Assembly: GCF_013426205.1 (NCBI RefSeq)
Contig: NC_089426.1
Location: 3,720,001 to 3,784,000, forward strand
DNA: 64,000 nt
Direction: 5' to 3'
DNA from: Metarhizium brunneum
Taxonomy: Eukaryota; Ascomycota; Sordariomycetes; Hypocreales; Clavicipitaceae
In this document: in pieces, positions 37,277-47,842 of the stretch
How the letters are laid out: each line of letters begins with the position of its first letter
How positions within the stretch are numbered: position 1 is the first letter of the stretch
Notes under the pieces: generated by a model
Told to the model about the DNA's origin: nothing
The model's database searches: none
The model's input: only the letters and a program-made list of their open reading frames with translations
Position numbers and translations under genes: made by a program

Positions 37277-38956
37277 ATGCATATCAAGACTTTAGTCGTT
37301 GCCCTCGTGGGCGTATCTGCCGCTGTCGAAGGCGCTGAGATTGGACGCAGATCTCCCTTTTCTCAGGCCTTGGAGCGACGACAGCGAGGCGGGAACGGAA
37401 ATGGTGGCGGTAATCGAGGTGGCGGCAACAATGGCGGCAACAACAACAACGGTGGCAACAACAACAACAACGGCGGCAATAATGCTCTAGTACTAAGCGC
37501 CAATGTCCAACAGGAAGGCTCTGAATCCGATGGCAACAACCCCGGAACTAATGGTCAAGCAGCCTCAGACACGTAAGCTGTTCTCGGGGTATTATGATCA
37601 AGTCGAGAATATAAAGTCTAATACGAGTCACAGTTCCAACAATAACTTCATCAACTTCTGCGAGGGCCAGACCTTGACCAACGGCAAGCAGATCGGCCGT
37701 GGTTCTTGTAATGGAATTCGTAAGTTGGCAGCAAGATAACTTCAGCGTATGTGTCTTTGTCTAATGTTTTCGTAGCCATGGGTCAGATTCCTGCTACCCA
37801 AAATATGGTTTCTAGCATTTTCATCAACCCCAAGAATGGTGACAACCTGCCGGCGAATCAGGACTTCAAGATTCAAGTTAAGTTGCTGAACTTGAACGCC
37901 GGTAGCTTCACCAATGCCACATCTACGTACTACTCTGCTCCTCAGAAGCTTGGTGGAAATGGCAACATCATTGGTCACACTCATGTCACTGTCCAAGATA
38001 CCGGCCGAGGAGCGAATCCCACGGAACCTCTCAACCCCACCCAGTTTGCCTTCTTCAAGGGTATCAATGACGCTGGTGATGGGAGGGGCTTACTGAGTGC
38101 CGATGTCGCTGGTGGGCTTCCAGCTGGAAACTACCGCGTGTGCAGCATGTCATCTTCCTCTAACCATCAACCTGTGCTGATGCCTGTTGCCCAGCGTGGT
38201 GCTCAGGACGACTGTGTCCGTTTCAAGGTTTCCAATGGAGGCAACAATGGAGGCAACAATGGAGGCAACAATGGAGGCAACAATGGAGGCAACAATGGAG
38301 GCAACAATGGAGGTAACAACGGAGGCAACAACGGCGGCAATGGAGGCAACAACGGCGGCAATGGAGGCAACCAGGCCGGACAAGGCAACCAGGCCGGACA
38401 AGGCAACCAGGCCGGACAGGGCAACCAGGCCGGACAAGGCAACCAGGCCGGACAGGGCAACCAGGCCGGACAGGGCAACCAGGCCGGTCAAGGCAACCAG
38501 GCCGGTCAAGGCAACCAGGCCGGTCAAGGCAACCAGGCCGGTCAAGGCAACCAGGCCGGTCAAGGCAACCAGGCCGGTCAAGGCAACCAGCAGGCCGGAC
38601 AGGGCAACCAGCAGGCCGGGCAGGGCAACCAGCAGGCCGGACAGGGCAACCAGCAGGCCGGGCAGGGCAACGGCGGAGTGAACAATGCCCAGCAGCGTCC
38701 TAACAGACAGGGTAATAACGGCGAGCAGGCCGGCAATGGCCGTGGACAGGCTGGACAAGCAGAACAGGCCAAACAAGCAGAACAGGCCGCCAATGGCCGT
38801 GGACAGGCTGGACAGGGCGCTAACGGCCGTGGACAGGCTGAACAAGCAGAACAGGCCAAACAAGCAGAACAGGCCGCCAATGGCCGTGGACAGGCTGGAC
38901 AGGGCGCCAACGGCCGTGGACAGGGCAGTCGTGGACAGCGAGGCCAAAAATTGTAA
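37277..38956 (+). CDS. secreted Gly/Asn/Gln-repeat protein with conserved N-terminal domain
   Basis: Three exons (37277-37572, 37634-37719, 37776-38956; 1563 bases) give 520 residues. A signal peptide covers residues 1-20, and a KR-like site (LERRQR) follows. A first Gly/Asn-rich linker precedes a globular domain near residues 100-290 with FINFCEGQTLTNG, GSCNGIPMG, IGHTHVTVQD, FAFFKGIND, LPAGNYRVC and DDCVRF. This domain is widespread in ascomycete secreted proteins, and I recall homologues being mislabelled as ribosomal protein S17. The rest is repeats: about ten NGGN units, 12 GNQAGQ, 4 GNQQAGQ and two 29-residue AEQAKQAEQAANGRGQ units. No GPI signal is visible. The stop codon overlaps a consensus splice donor (TTGTAAGG), and downstream DNA resembles a decayed C-terminal domain. 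Function is unknown; cell wall, matrix or adhesion roles are plausible. CT-rich leader suggests strong expression. Confidence 0.88.
38236..38366 (+). repeat. 12-base coding minisatellite (NNGG units)
   Basis: Units of GGAGGCAACAAT, later drifting to GGAGGTAACAAC and GGCGGCAATGGA, are repeated in tandem and encode Asn-Gly-Gly runs. The first copies are identical, implying recent expansion. Confidence 0.9.
38366..38668 (+). repeat. 18- and 21-base coding minisatellite (GNQAGQ / GNQQAGQ)
   Basis: Twelve 18-base units GGCAACCAGGCCGGACAA, with third-base variants, are followed by four 21-base units with an added CAG. Variant blocks (GGACAA/GGACAG early, GGTCAA late) show that copying occurred in stages. 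Confidence 0.92.
38738..38911 (+). repeat. tandem 87-base duplication inside the coding region
   Basis: Two adjacent 87-base units (38738-38824 and 38825-38911) differ at about two positions and encode 29 residues each (NGRGQA..QAEQAKQAEQAANG..). The near identity indicates a recent tandem duplication. Confidence 0.88.
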
Positions 38957-39215
38957 GGGCAGAGCCCAATGCTGGCAGCTGCCGAGGTGGCGTCCGCCCT
39001 CCTGATATTCCAGGACACCGGTAACAAGAATGGACCTTCAAGTTAATGGGGATACGTTAATGGCAGGAGCCCAGGCCGTTCAGCAAGTCTGCGGCCAAGA
39101 TCCCAACGTCTACGTGGGCGCTTTGAGGAGGGGACCATTACCGATGGCAAAGCGACTGATTGTGATGGCCAGTTCGATGCTTACACAACAGAGCTAGCGG
39201 GCAGATAGAGCGTCA
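38957..39215 (+). pseudogene. decayed C-terminal domain remnant downstream of the repeat protein
   Basis: A consensus donor (GTAAGG, 38953) overlaps the stop of the repeat protein, and an acceptor (ATATTCCAG) ends at 39013, a 61-base intron-like unit. Beyond it the three frames carry pieces that line up as one former domain: DTGNKNG, then LQVNGDTLMAGAQAVQQVCGQ, then after a one-base change FEEGTITDGKATDCDGQFDAYTTEL. This recalls a cysteine motif near the C-terminus of many fungal secreted proteins (VNGxTF..C..NxC..A..G..DC..Q..AC). Two expected Cys read as Tyr (TAC for TGC). At least two frameshifts are needed, so I treat it as a relic. An assembly error or a spliced variant using a different tail is possible. 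Confidence 0.5.
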
Positions 39216-42200
39216 GTTCTTCAGCTTATTGACCCTACAAAACGAACATTGTTACGCATTTTACGCATTTTTCTTTTTTTTTCTTCCAATTTCTTTGCGC
39301 CACTGGTTCACACGAAAACCGCGAGGCTGGTACGCAAATAACTCACGCTATTGCCTATTATTCGACATATCTGTCCGCCATCTATACTGTCGACTACGGC
39401 TACGGAATGAGTCGGCATACGAAGACTCGCGATTTATTTTCTGGCTGTTGTCATAGTTGCAAGAAGTCTTGAAAGTTCAGATGGGAAGCTACGATTTTGC
39501 GGGCTGGGCAGAAGATGCTGGTGGTGGATGGATAGAAAATTGTGTTGAGCTTGAACTTTTTTGGACTACTATAGATGTTTCTTGAGGCAGAGGCGGCTTA
39601 CAGAAGTTGGTCTTGCCTTGGCAATGGCTAGGGAGAATCGGGTGGTTTGCCATGGGTGCAGTGTACAGCTACGTGGTTTGCCGGGCGAGATCAGATGATG
39701 ATGGGGTACGATTTTCCTTTTTACTCGCTACCCTAATTTTCTATAGAAATTGATGAATTTTCCCCTTTTACGTGGTTATATCTCGTCCCCTCGCGCCCTC
39801 GGTCCTGGTAGCCACGACTGGGCCGGAAAGCCCAGTCTGGCATGCCCAGTTGCATGATTGTGACAATGGTCCCTGACAGATGATCAAACGAGTCACGGGT
39901 AGGATTTTGTCGTTGAGGCCAGTCAAGTGACTTGGCTTCTGTGCAATCTGAGACAAGACGGGGCCGGCTGGACGACACCAGTGTCAGACCCCAAAAGCAG
40001 AGCAGTACGGAGTAACATGGCGAGATACTAGGCGGGTTGTTGTGGCGGCGAGCGCGTGGACTACATCATATATGTATCGTAGTTTCCGGTTACGTCCGTG
40101 ATAAGGTCTGGAGTGACGATGGATGCTTTTGTCCTTATTCCCGACCGTCTTTTGCCAAGACGTTCAGCAAGACCTTTTGCATCGCGATCCATGGTCCGAG
40201 GACGGTGGGCATGTTGTTGATGCGCGGGATTCTTTTTTTCTTTTTTTTCCCCCTCCGTAGAGTCTCCACGTCACGATGGCCAACAGGTCTAACATTGAAC
40301 ATTAATGCATTGATGTGCCCAACATTCAAGCCGCCACTGCCGCCGATGCGGGCGTCCATGTCGCCACTCGACCTCAAGCCGGTCGTGGTTCGTTGCGCGG
40401 CGCGCTGATTCGTCGTATATACGATTGACCAGTCCGGACCAGCCACTCCGCAAACGCAAATCACCACCACATGCATGCATGCAGCTTGAATGAGCGCAGA
40501 TGGAAATGCCTCACGTCGTGACACTGGCATGCGCTCTGGGACAGCCAGCGCTGGTCGGCGTGTCTGGTGGCATGATGCAGCACCCCCTTGCCGGACAGCG
40601 GCCCAAGGCTCATGCAAGCCACGGCGGCAACGGGCCCTCTCGATGGGGCTGCAAGCGGCGCATCTAATCAATCATATCTCCATGTCGTGTCCTGTCGAGG
40701 GAAGATGGCTGCGGATCCGGGATCCACGCACCCAGGTTTGTCTGACCTGCCTTGGCGATGACGGCGTCGGGCTCCGTTGGACGATGCCCGCCATTACGTA
40801 TGTACTTGAAGATGCGAAAAGTCAACGACTCGTGGCTTTTTAAAAAAAAGACGTAGATGCCACTTTTTGCCTTGTGTCCTTTGCCAACTCACTGCGGGTA
40901 CATTGTACGACAGACTCTGAACAGTACGGGAACAAACGAGACAAGATAAGAGTGAGTACAAGAGGCCTCTGGGAGTGTGAACGGCACATAGATGCCAAGT
41001 ACATATGTCCGATGGACTGATGTGCGGATAGACAGGACCAGAATGCCGTCGACTACTACTTCAGCATCTTCGAAGCAGGCGCGGCAAGACGCGGCATCGC
41101 GATCCACGTCGCCGCAGGATTGCCAGCCCTCCAAGGCATCTTGCGCCGCGGGCTCGTCGACGGCTTCGACCAGCAAGCATGTCGTGTGGCGCCGCAACAC
41201 CATGTCGACCCCGTACGGCAGGCCGCATACTGCGCTGCGGTAAGGCAACGGTTCGTGGGCTGTAGTATATTGATTGGATCGTTGCTTCAGTGTTCCTTTC
41301 TGCCAAGTTGAGAAAACGGAGGGTGTGCCGAGATGGGGACATGAATGCCCAGTCAAGACTTGAATAGTAAACAAGCTCTGTCTTGCGGGAAAGACGACGT
41401 CTGTTGTGGGAGTCTTGTACATCTACGCCAAACAACTGTGGCTTTTCATTCTAAACGCGACTCATACGACGGTTTCTTGTGCTCTTCTAAAAAAGAAAAA
41501 AAAAAGAGTCGCCGGCCAAGTCGCAATTCTCTTTGCCCCGTCTTATAAACCACCATCTACGATTCGGCTACGCGGCATGTTGTTGACATGCGCAGCCTGC
41601 CGCTGCTGGTTTGTTTGCCGATGAATAATGCGGTCATGCTTACACCAGCCCCTGCGGTATGAAAAAAAATGCCCTTTTTTGAGTTCCTTCTCACAGTATT
41701 GTATACGGAATATGTTTCAATTTTTCAGTGCTGGACATGCAGTATTTGTCTCCCCGTCGTCAGCGCGGTCGTCAATACGACAGGACTCACCTGGCGGAAA
41801 GCTTAGCTGGCCAAGATCGAAGCTGTATCATTTTTTTTAGCATATCACGTACCGAGTTGGTATTGAGACGAGATTTGAAATCGGGTGTGGCAGGCAGAAC
41901 TTGAGCCAGACATCACAAGGCGGGTGTCGGGCCCGTCTTTATGGACGACCATCAAGTTAAATAGACATAGTGCCGCCAAGTGAATCGACTGATTTGAAAA
42001 AAAAAACACGGTATTCATTTGGAATTAGAATAAGAAAAACATCAAGCATCCGACTCTTCGTCCCGGCCGCCAGCGTGAATCCCGCCAACCCTAACCCGCA
42101 TCGTCTGCCCCTGGACCGCTGTGCGGTTGACCAAGTACACGACACCTCGTCCAATCCTGCAAACATTGACACTTCCCTCCCGTCGTGCTGATAGCGACAA

Positions 42201-42892
42201 CCCCAAAGTCACCGGGTGCTCAAGCAGCATCGGCAAAGACGTTACCAGGCCCAGCGGCCTCGGGACCAGCTTTGCAGGCAGCAGCAGCAAGTACACGGAG
42301 CCGCATGCCGCGTAGTCCGGGGACGACACGCCGGCTAGGAAACTAGAGGCCATGGCCAAGCAGGCTCTCGTGGCCGGTGAGATTGAGCCTGTTGTTATTG
42401 CCGAGGCTCTGTTCAAGCTCGCGGCCCTCGGAGACGGGATCCCGCTTGACTTGGCGTTGGTGTTGTAAGCCGTCACGCTTCCAGCCATGAGTGACGACCA
42501 CCATAGAGCTCAGTTGAGCAAACTTGTAGTTGACCATTGTTATTTGCCATAGTATCCAGTGTGCCATGACAGATGGCAGCGCAACCCACCCCCAGACAGC
42601 TCAAGTGCCTGTCGTCAATTTCGAAACACGAAAGACAGACTCCTCCGCCCAACGACGTGGCCAGTCAGTCTGTCACCAACGACGAGAGATGCGAGAAATC
42701 CCCAAAAATCAATTCCATTAAATGGCAATGCCTCCCGCTATGCGACCTCCGCGTTTCCAAGTCCAGTGGTATCGACGCGCTCAGCGCTCAATGTAAATTA
42801 CATGTCCGTCATCTCCCCGCCTCGACGATATTACAACCCGCCCTCTTCTCTTGTTCCTCTACCCCGCGAGAATCATGCACAAACGATTCGTC
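39216..42892. other. 3.7 kb intergenic region, uncertain short frames
   Basis: No confident gene. GTACGGAGTAA occurs at 40005-40015 and an ATGCATGCATGC run near 40471. A block at about 41040-41250 has protein-like codon use on both strands: the minus frame reads AVCGLPYGVDMVLRR and VDEPAAQDALEGWQ, but no clear start or splice partner is found. A plus ATG frame at 40490-40843 (117 codons) has no motif. Overlapping frames at 42042-42488 (-) and 42351-42470 (+, MAKQALVAGEIEPVV..) are unresolved. Homopolymer A/T runs occur near 39270, 40233 and 41490. Confidence 0.4.
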
Positions 42893-43113
42893 CTAGTTGC
42901 GCTTGGGACTAGACGCCGTCAGCTCGACTCGACTCTACTCATCCAACAGATGCGGCGGGATACTTACCCGCATCCTTGGGGCGTAACGACGCCAAAGGCG
43001 CAATCATCCCCCATTCTGGGCACGATTTGATCGTCCTTGATGGGGGTGATGACAATGCCGGCGGTGACAATCGAGGCGGCGGCGCCGAGAACAAGAGCGA
43101 GCGAGGTCTTCAT
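42893..43113 (-). CDS. small secreted peptide, 53 residues
   Basis: Two exons (42968-43113 and 42893-42908; 162 bases) encode 53 residues. The first 17-19 (MKTSLALVLGAAASIVTAG) form a clear signal peptide. The mature part is about 35 residues with two Cys (DDCAF and QGCGP), charged and Pro-containing, and ends in GPKRN. The intron (42909-42967) has donor GTAAGT and acceptor TCTAG, and the final exon supplies only the last five codons. An in-frame ATG 51 bases upstream would add 17 residues ahead of the signal, so the inner ATG is preferred. I recognise no family. It could be a small effector-like or defence peptide, or a hormone-like secreted product. Function cannot be read from the sequence. 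Confidence 0.65.
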
Positions 43114-43844
43114 TTTGGTCGGATTATACGGAATTGGTGATTCACGGCCGGCGAGAAACGACAAAGGCAGGTCAGCAGAGGAGAATGGGTTTTGTTTTCA
43201 TCTACATCAGGAATTCGAGAAACGGAACTGCGAGGCAAAGACAGAGAGCAGAGAGAAGGGGGAGGGAAGCAGAGTGGGTTTCTGTAACGGGGCTCGTCGC
43301 AGGGGCGTTGTCGAGGGTTTCAGGATGGAGGCGCCATTTTGGCGGTGGATGTGGGACGCCGAGATCATCTCGGGCGGTGCCTGAGCGCCGTTGGTGTCGA
43401 CTCCAAAGCATAAATCCGCACGGGCTAAGATCTGGCTAGCGGGCGAGACGCTGCCACTGGCCAGGGAATGAGCTCAGGTGCTGCTGTCGACACCCGGAGA
43501 CGCGAGGGGGCACATTTGGGCGCCGTGGCCGAGTTGGCATCCCGTTCCGTTATTGTCGAACCATGGTCGCTTTCCCAACCATGCCAAGCGAGCTGTCATC
43601 CCACCTTGGCCAGACCCAAAAGAGATACGCACATGCGCCGAGAGACTGTGATTTTGGTTCCAATTCCCATAAGCTCAACACGTGCTATGCTCTCGCCTGA
43701 TCGTACAATTCCTCACACTGTCCCTCCCATCACCATCGTACTTGACTCCTCACGTTTTTGTCGCTGGGTATTGCCACCGCAGTCCCCAACCCCTTCTTCC
43801 ATCAACCAGCCCACTGCCAATATTTCTCCGCCGCGTGGAATAAG
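43114..43844. other. intergenic region upstream of the small secreted peptide gene
   Basis: These 731 bases separate two minus-strand genes and hold the promoter of the small peptide gene and the 3' end of the Asterix gene. A tRNA A-box-like word occurs at 43523-43540, but no matching B box follows. Nothing coding is convincing. Confidence 0.45.
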
Positions 43845-44595
43845 TTATGAGGCCGGAATGGGCGCAGGGGCTTCGGTACTAGATCCGCCAGCGGCGTTGC
43901 GGCTGGGCGGAAGGAAGAGCGGCATGTAGGTGACGCCCAGAGCCATGACTACCAAACAGCATTAGCTTGCACGTCCTATCATGCATGTGAAATCGGTGCG
44001 GAAGGGAATAAACTAGAAAAGAGTGTGTTCGTACCGGACATGAGGACGGAGAAGACGCCGGGCGTACTCGAATTCTTGGTCGTCTCCTCACTCTCACCCA
44101 GCCAATTCTGGATGGTGAAGACGACGGCCGCCCTGTTCCAGCATCATCATCAGCTACACTGCTCCCAAATTGTTTTTCTCATGTTCGTTTCAAACGTAGC
44201 CTCCCGCCGTAGAGACGCATGCAGAGAGTGGCAGCCACCTGCACGCAGCGGAGAGAGGTGTGACCTTGCAAAGCTCGGCAATGCCCTCCCGTCAGATCCA
44301 ACCGTTGCTTGGTCGCGTCACATACCATCCGATGTATCTGTTGCGTGTAAACATGGCAGCCATGGGCAGCGTGGAGGAGATTGTAGACGAAAAGTCGGCC
44401 TTGTCGCTCGAGGCGGCGGGCTCCTGATAGGGGACGACTAATTGCGGAATTCGCCACGTTAGCAACGGATTGTTCGTTTGCGCCCGCCCAACAGGAGTGC
44501 CCATTGGCGGTTTCGGACGCGGGATTCAGGCGCGCGGCGTAGGGAAGGGGTAGCATACTCAGGTCCGGTCGTCGCATGTCCTTGCTTGACACCAT
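43845..44595 (-). CDS. Asterix-like ER membrane protein (PAT complex subunit, UPF0139)
   Basis: Four small exons (44559-44595, 44326-44437, 44035-44132, 43845-43948; 351 bases) join to a 116-residue protein. Exon 1 gives MVSSKDMRRPDL and exon 2 IVPYQEP..AMFTRNRYIGW. Exon 3 gives AAVVFTIQNWLGESEETTKN and STPGVFSVLMS. Exon 4 gives VMALGVTYMPLFLPPS and a Pro/Ala/Ser tail. This matches the Asterix (WDR83OS/PAT10) family: an N-terminal DP-type segment, then two or three hydrophobic helices, at about the human length. Animal Asterix works with CCDC47 in the PAT complex, an intramembrane chaperone for multi-pass proteins at the ER translocon. Three phase-shifting introns hide the gene from open-frame scans, and each exon by itself is under 115 bases. 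All donors and acceptors are consensus. Confidence 0.85.
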
Positions 44596-45068
44596 GATGG
44601 CTCGCTGGGTGATGAGATGGTGCGGTGGAGAGGGATGGTGTTGAAGCTCTCACCAGCCGTCTGGGGTACCGAGTTATCTGTACAACATTCAAGAGAGCCG
44701 CAAAACCGTCCACGAAGGCGGACGGCCTAGTGCTGGGTGGGTCCGCACGCGCACCAGACCCAGTGCCACCACCGCAGAGCGGACATCGAGGAGACCACGC
44801 CCGTCTGGTCGTCTAATACCGCCTACGCCCTACGCGCAATTGACAACACACTACCAAATAGAACTAAACACTCCGTGTCATTGTAAAGCCACGGGGAAGC
44901 CCCCCATCTTCAGGTTGGAGAGTTGAATTGCGTCTGACTACTATGTAAAAATTACACTCATGGCTACCGAATGCTCGTACCAATAACCTGGAAATCCTTC
45001 AAAACCCGTGCCTATCGCTTTAAATGCAATGCCCTGATACACCAAATCCTAACCTCGCTTCGTGATAT
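44596..45068. other. intergenic region upstream of the Asterix-like gene
   Basis: These 473 bases lie between two minus-strand genes and should hold the Asterix promoter and the 3' end of the next gene. The right half is AT-rich (44870-44960), fitting a 3' untranslated end. Nothing coding is seen. Confidence 0.5.
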
Positions 45069-47842
45069 TCACGGTACCCGTATAATGACTCTCCATGCCA
45101 ATGCGCCAGCTTCCCGAATTGCACAAGCCAAACAACTCCTCCTTCGTCTACTAATAACCGCATTCCAGCCCCTCTGCGCACATATCGCTCTCACCATAAT
45201 CTCCATGTCGGAACCAAACTGTCTCTTTTGAGACTCCAAATGCATTCTCGCCGCCGCAGAGAAGCTGCCTTTTCGATCAAGAATCGGTGATGACGATGGC
45301 TTTATAATCTCTGCAACGGCTGGCGACTTTGGCTGTTCCGCAAACCCGGTAATGCAGTCAATGACAAGCACTCGGTTCGACCCTGCTTTGCCAAAAGTAG
45401 GATCGCGGAGAAATTCCGACAGCGTCGTGCGTGGCTTCTTGATCAGTTCGGAAATGTGGATCACGGTAAACTCGTAAAACTTATGCAAAGGGTGTCCTGG
45501 TGCGAGTTAGACAGATGCACCATATACTGCCATCGGATACTGGCGGTGGGAGAGCAGGGAGCCTTACCAGTCCTGAATGAGGCCCTCGAATTATTAGCCA
45601 TCATATCTCCCAACCCATCTATTTGCTTTATCGTCGGGCTTGAAACAGGCGATCTCACAACCCTTACCCTCTGTGATGGGGCACATGGATGGGCCGTAAC
45701 AAAGTTGACATCGTATGTTAGCGGATACTGGTACTCCTCCTCCTTGCTTCCGCCAATAGAGACAAAGAACTTGCAACCTGCCGGATATGAAATCAATTCG
45801 GGACATTTGGTACAATGCTCAACAGTCGGCGTTGGCACCATCTCTGACAGCGGGGTAGCCGCTACGGGCTCGGGAGACGAGGTGAGGACCAGAGATAGGA
45901 GCTCGACATAAACCGTGGGAGGCGGCGTGGTGTATTTGTTTTCATGTGGGATTATGAAGTCCGCGGCTTGGACGGAATTCTCCTTGCCGTTGCCCAAAAT
46001 GGATGATTCACGCTCAACCTTCTTCTTACCCCAAAGCCTGGCTTTTTTGCCGAGCTGCGCAATATCGTCTAATATAAAACATCCATCAGCGACGGAATAT
46101 GCAATGGCACAATGGGTCAACTCACCAGCAACATCTTCAACCTCTATGGTCAGCCAGCCATCCTCCACATCTTCTGGGAGGACGTCTGTTGAAACCCACC
46201 CCATGCATTCTGCTGCCCCTTTGCCTGCTGCGAGCACACGTCCAACAATGCAACTTGTGCTCCAAAAACTCTTGCCCGAGTATACAAAACCTCCAGACAA
46301 ATTGGCAAAGGGGCCGAGCTTCGCCATTGCCTCGGTGTCGTTCTCCAAAAGCGTGGCCATGAGATAGTGACAAAGGGAATCGCCGGGAATGATTAAGCCG
46401 AACACATATGACTTGGTCAACCAACCAGATTCATGGAGGGCAGCAGCCAGCCTTCTTCGTTGGGCTTGTGCACGACCCTTGTGTTTGCCATGGTTACATG
46501 TAATGTCCCAAGCCCCAAAATTTGATGAGTGCCTGGATATTATGGATAGTGAGCTGGTCCTCCGCCCAGGAGTTTCTTCGATTGCATTCTGTGCGTTTTC
46601 TGAAATTTTGGTCTCGTATCTGTCTATTCCTGGCCACATCAAGTTCCTGGCAAAGTGAGTCAGGCCCTCAACCTGACGTTCGCCGTTGCGCCCCTTTATA
46701 GTGTAGTGGTAAGGCGGCGACGCGTTCTTTTTGTGATATCGGTTTGTGACTCTACTGGCCAGCGCCCCGAGCCAGCTGCTCCCACGCCGCGGGGCTGGAG
46801 GTCGCACAGGTAAAGGATCGTCCTCTTTGACAATTTCAATATTGTCGAGCCAACTCCGAGCCAAGAGTAAAGACCATTTGACAGTTTGAGATGCTGCTCG
46901 TTCAAAATGGACGACGTCTATGGGCCTGATTCCAGTCACGCCGTACTCAATCCCTTCCGTGACGGCATCCAGTCTGATCAGAAGCTCTGTTGCAAGCAAA
47001 ATTTGCATGAGTAGCCAGTACTTTTCCTCAGCACGCTCCTTGGCATCGTCGGTATCATGAATTGCTGTGTCGTCGTCCAGCTCGTCGCCATCGTTTTCCC
47101 CCCATAGCACTTGGCCCAAGCGAATTCTCCATTCGACGCGAGAAAAGTCTATCCAGACATTGGCAACGCCGAGGCATTTTAGCAACGCCCGAATTTGATT
47201 GTTGAGGCCGCAGTGGTCTGCCTGGTCAGTAACGGCGTTGGTTGGCCTCATGAAATTGTGGAAGAGGTCCTTGTACGTATCCACACAAGTTCTCGACTTC
47301 AGGTCGTTGTGCCGGTAGATGTCGCTATTTCGCCTGAGGCGATCTAGGACTTCTGGCTCTGGTATACGACGCAGCATTCCGCTGTGCGACAGCATGTGAG
47401 CTCTGGCCTCCACAATCACCTTGGCTTTGGTGCCGAGGCTTTCGAAACCAAATTGCTCTTCCTCAAGGGAATCGCCTGCCGGAAGTTCAAGAGCTGCCTG
47501 ATAACCCATGGTTCCCTTTTCCACTCCCTGCATGCTCATCATATTCGGCCGCTCTCGACACTTGACATGGAAGTGGGCCTTGTGATTCTCCTGTATCTGC
47601 CTCTTGGCAACGGCATCATGTTCGGCATCCCTGGTCAAGTGTGGCCAAGCCGTCATGGCACCCCAGGCCTTGTCCTCGATTTGAACATGATCTGTCAAGT
47701 CTCTGATTTCAAGCTCTTCGTCAAACAGAAATGCGATGCTAGGATGGGGAGCACCATAGAAGTGGCTCTCGTTCCGCGCAAAGAATTGTGGTGCTCCAGA
47801 GAAGAGTTTCTCAATGTCTTCCTCACTCAAGGTTGTCGACAT
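45069..47842 (-). CDS. large conserved-looking protein of unknown function
   Basis: Two exons (45568-47842 and 45069-45496; 2703 bases) give 900 residues. The intron (45497-45567) has donor GTAAGG and acceptor CACCAG, and splicing links FRTG to HPLHKFYEF. No signal peptide or membrane span is visible. The protein is acidic in the middle (DDDTAIHDTDD), Trp-rich and has long globular stretches. Distinct blocks include GAPHPSIAF near residue 30, ADHCGLNNQIRALLKCLGVANVWIDFSRVEW near 220, a Cys/His pair in ITCNHGKHKG, SYVFGLIIPGDSLCHYLMATL, and AECMGWVS. I know similar unnamed proteins in Sordariomycetes but cannot name a domain. The ATG at 47842 (CACAATGTCG) is the first ATG; the frame extends upstream only through a GTG. 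Enzyme, scaffold or incompatibility-related roles are all open. Confidence 0.85.

Noticed and set aside
38236..38680. regularly spaced repeats resembling a CRISPR array
   Set aside because: The repeats are contiguous without unique spacers and stay in one reading frame; they are a coding minisatellite.
38150..38947. 265-codon minus-strand frame and other long frames over the repeats
   Set aside because: The tandem repeats keep all frames open. Only the plus frame with a signal peptide and conserved domain makes sense.
43523..43540. A-box-like GTGGCCGAGTTGG
   Set aside because: No GGTTCGA-type B box at the right distance and no cloverleaf.
46694..46715. tRNA-like TTTATAGTGTAGTGGTAA word
   Set aside because: It lies inside the coding frame of the 900-residue protein, and there is no B box or stem pairing downstream.
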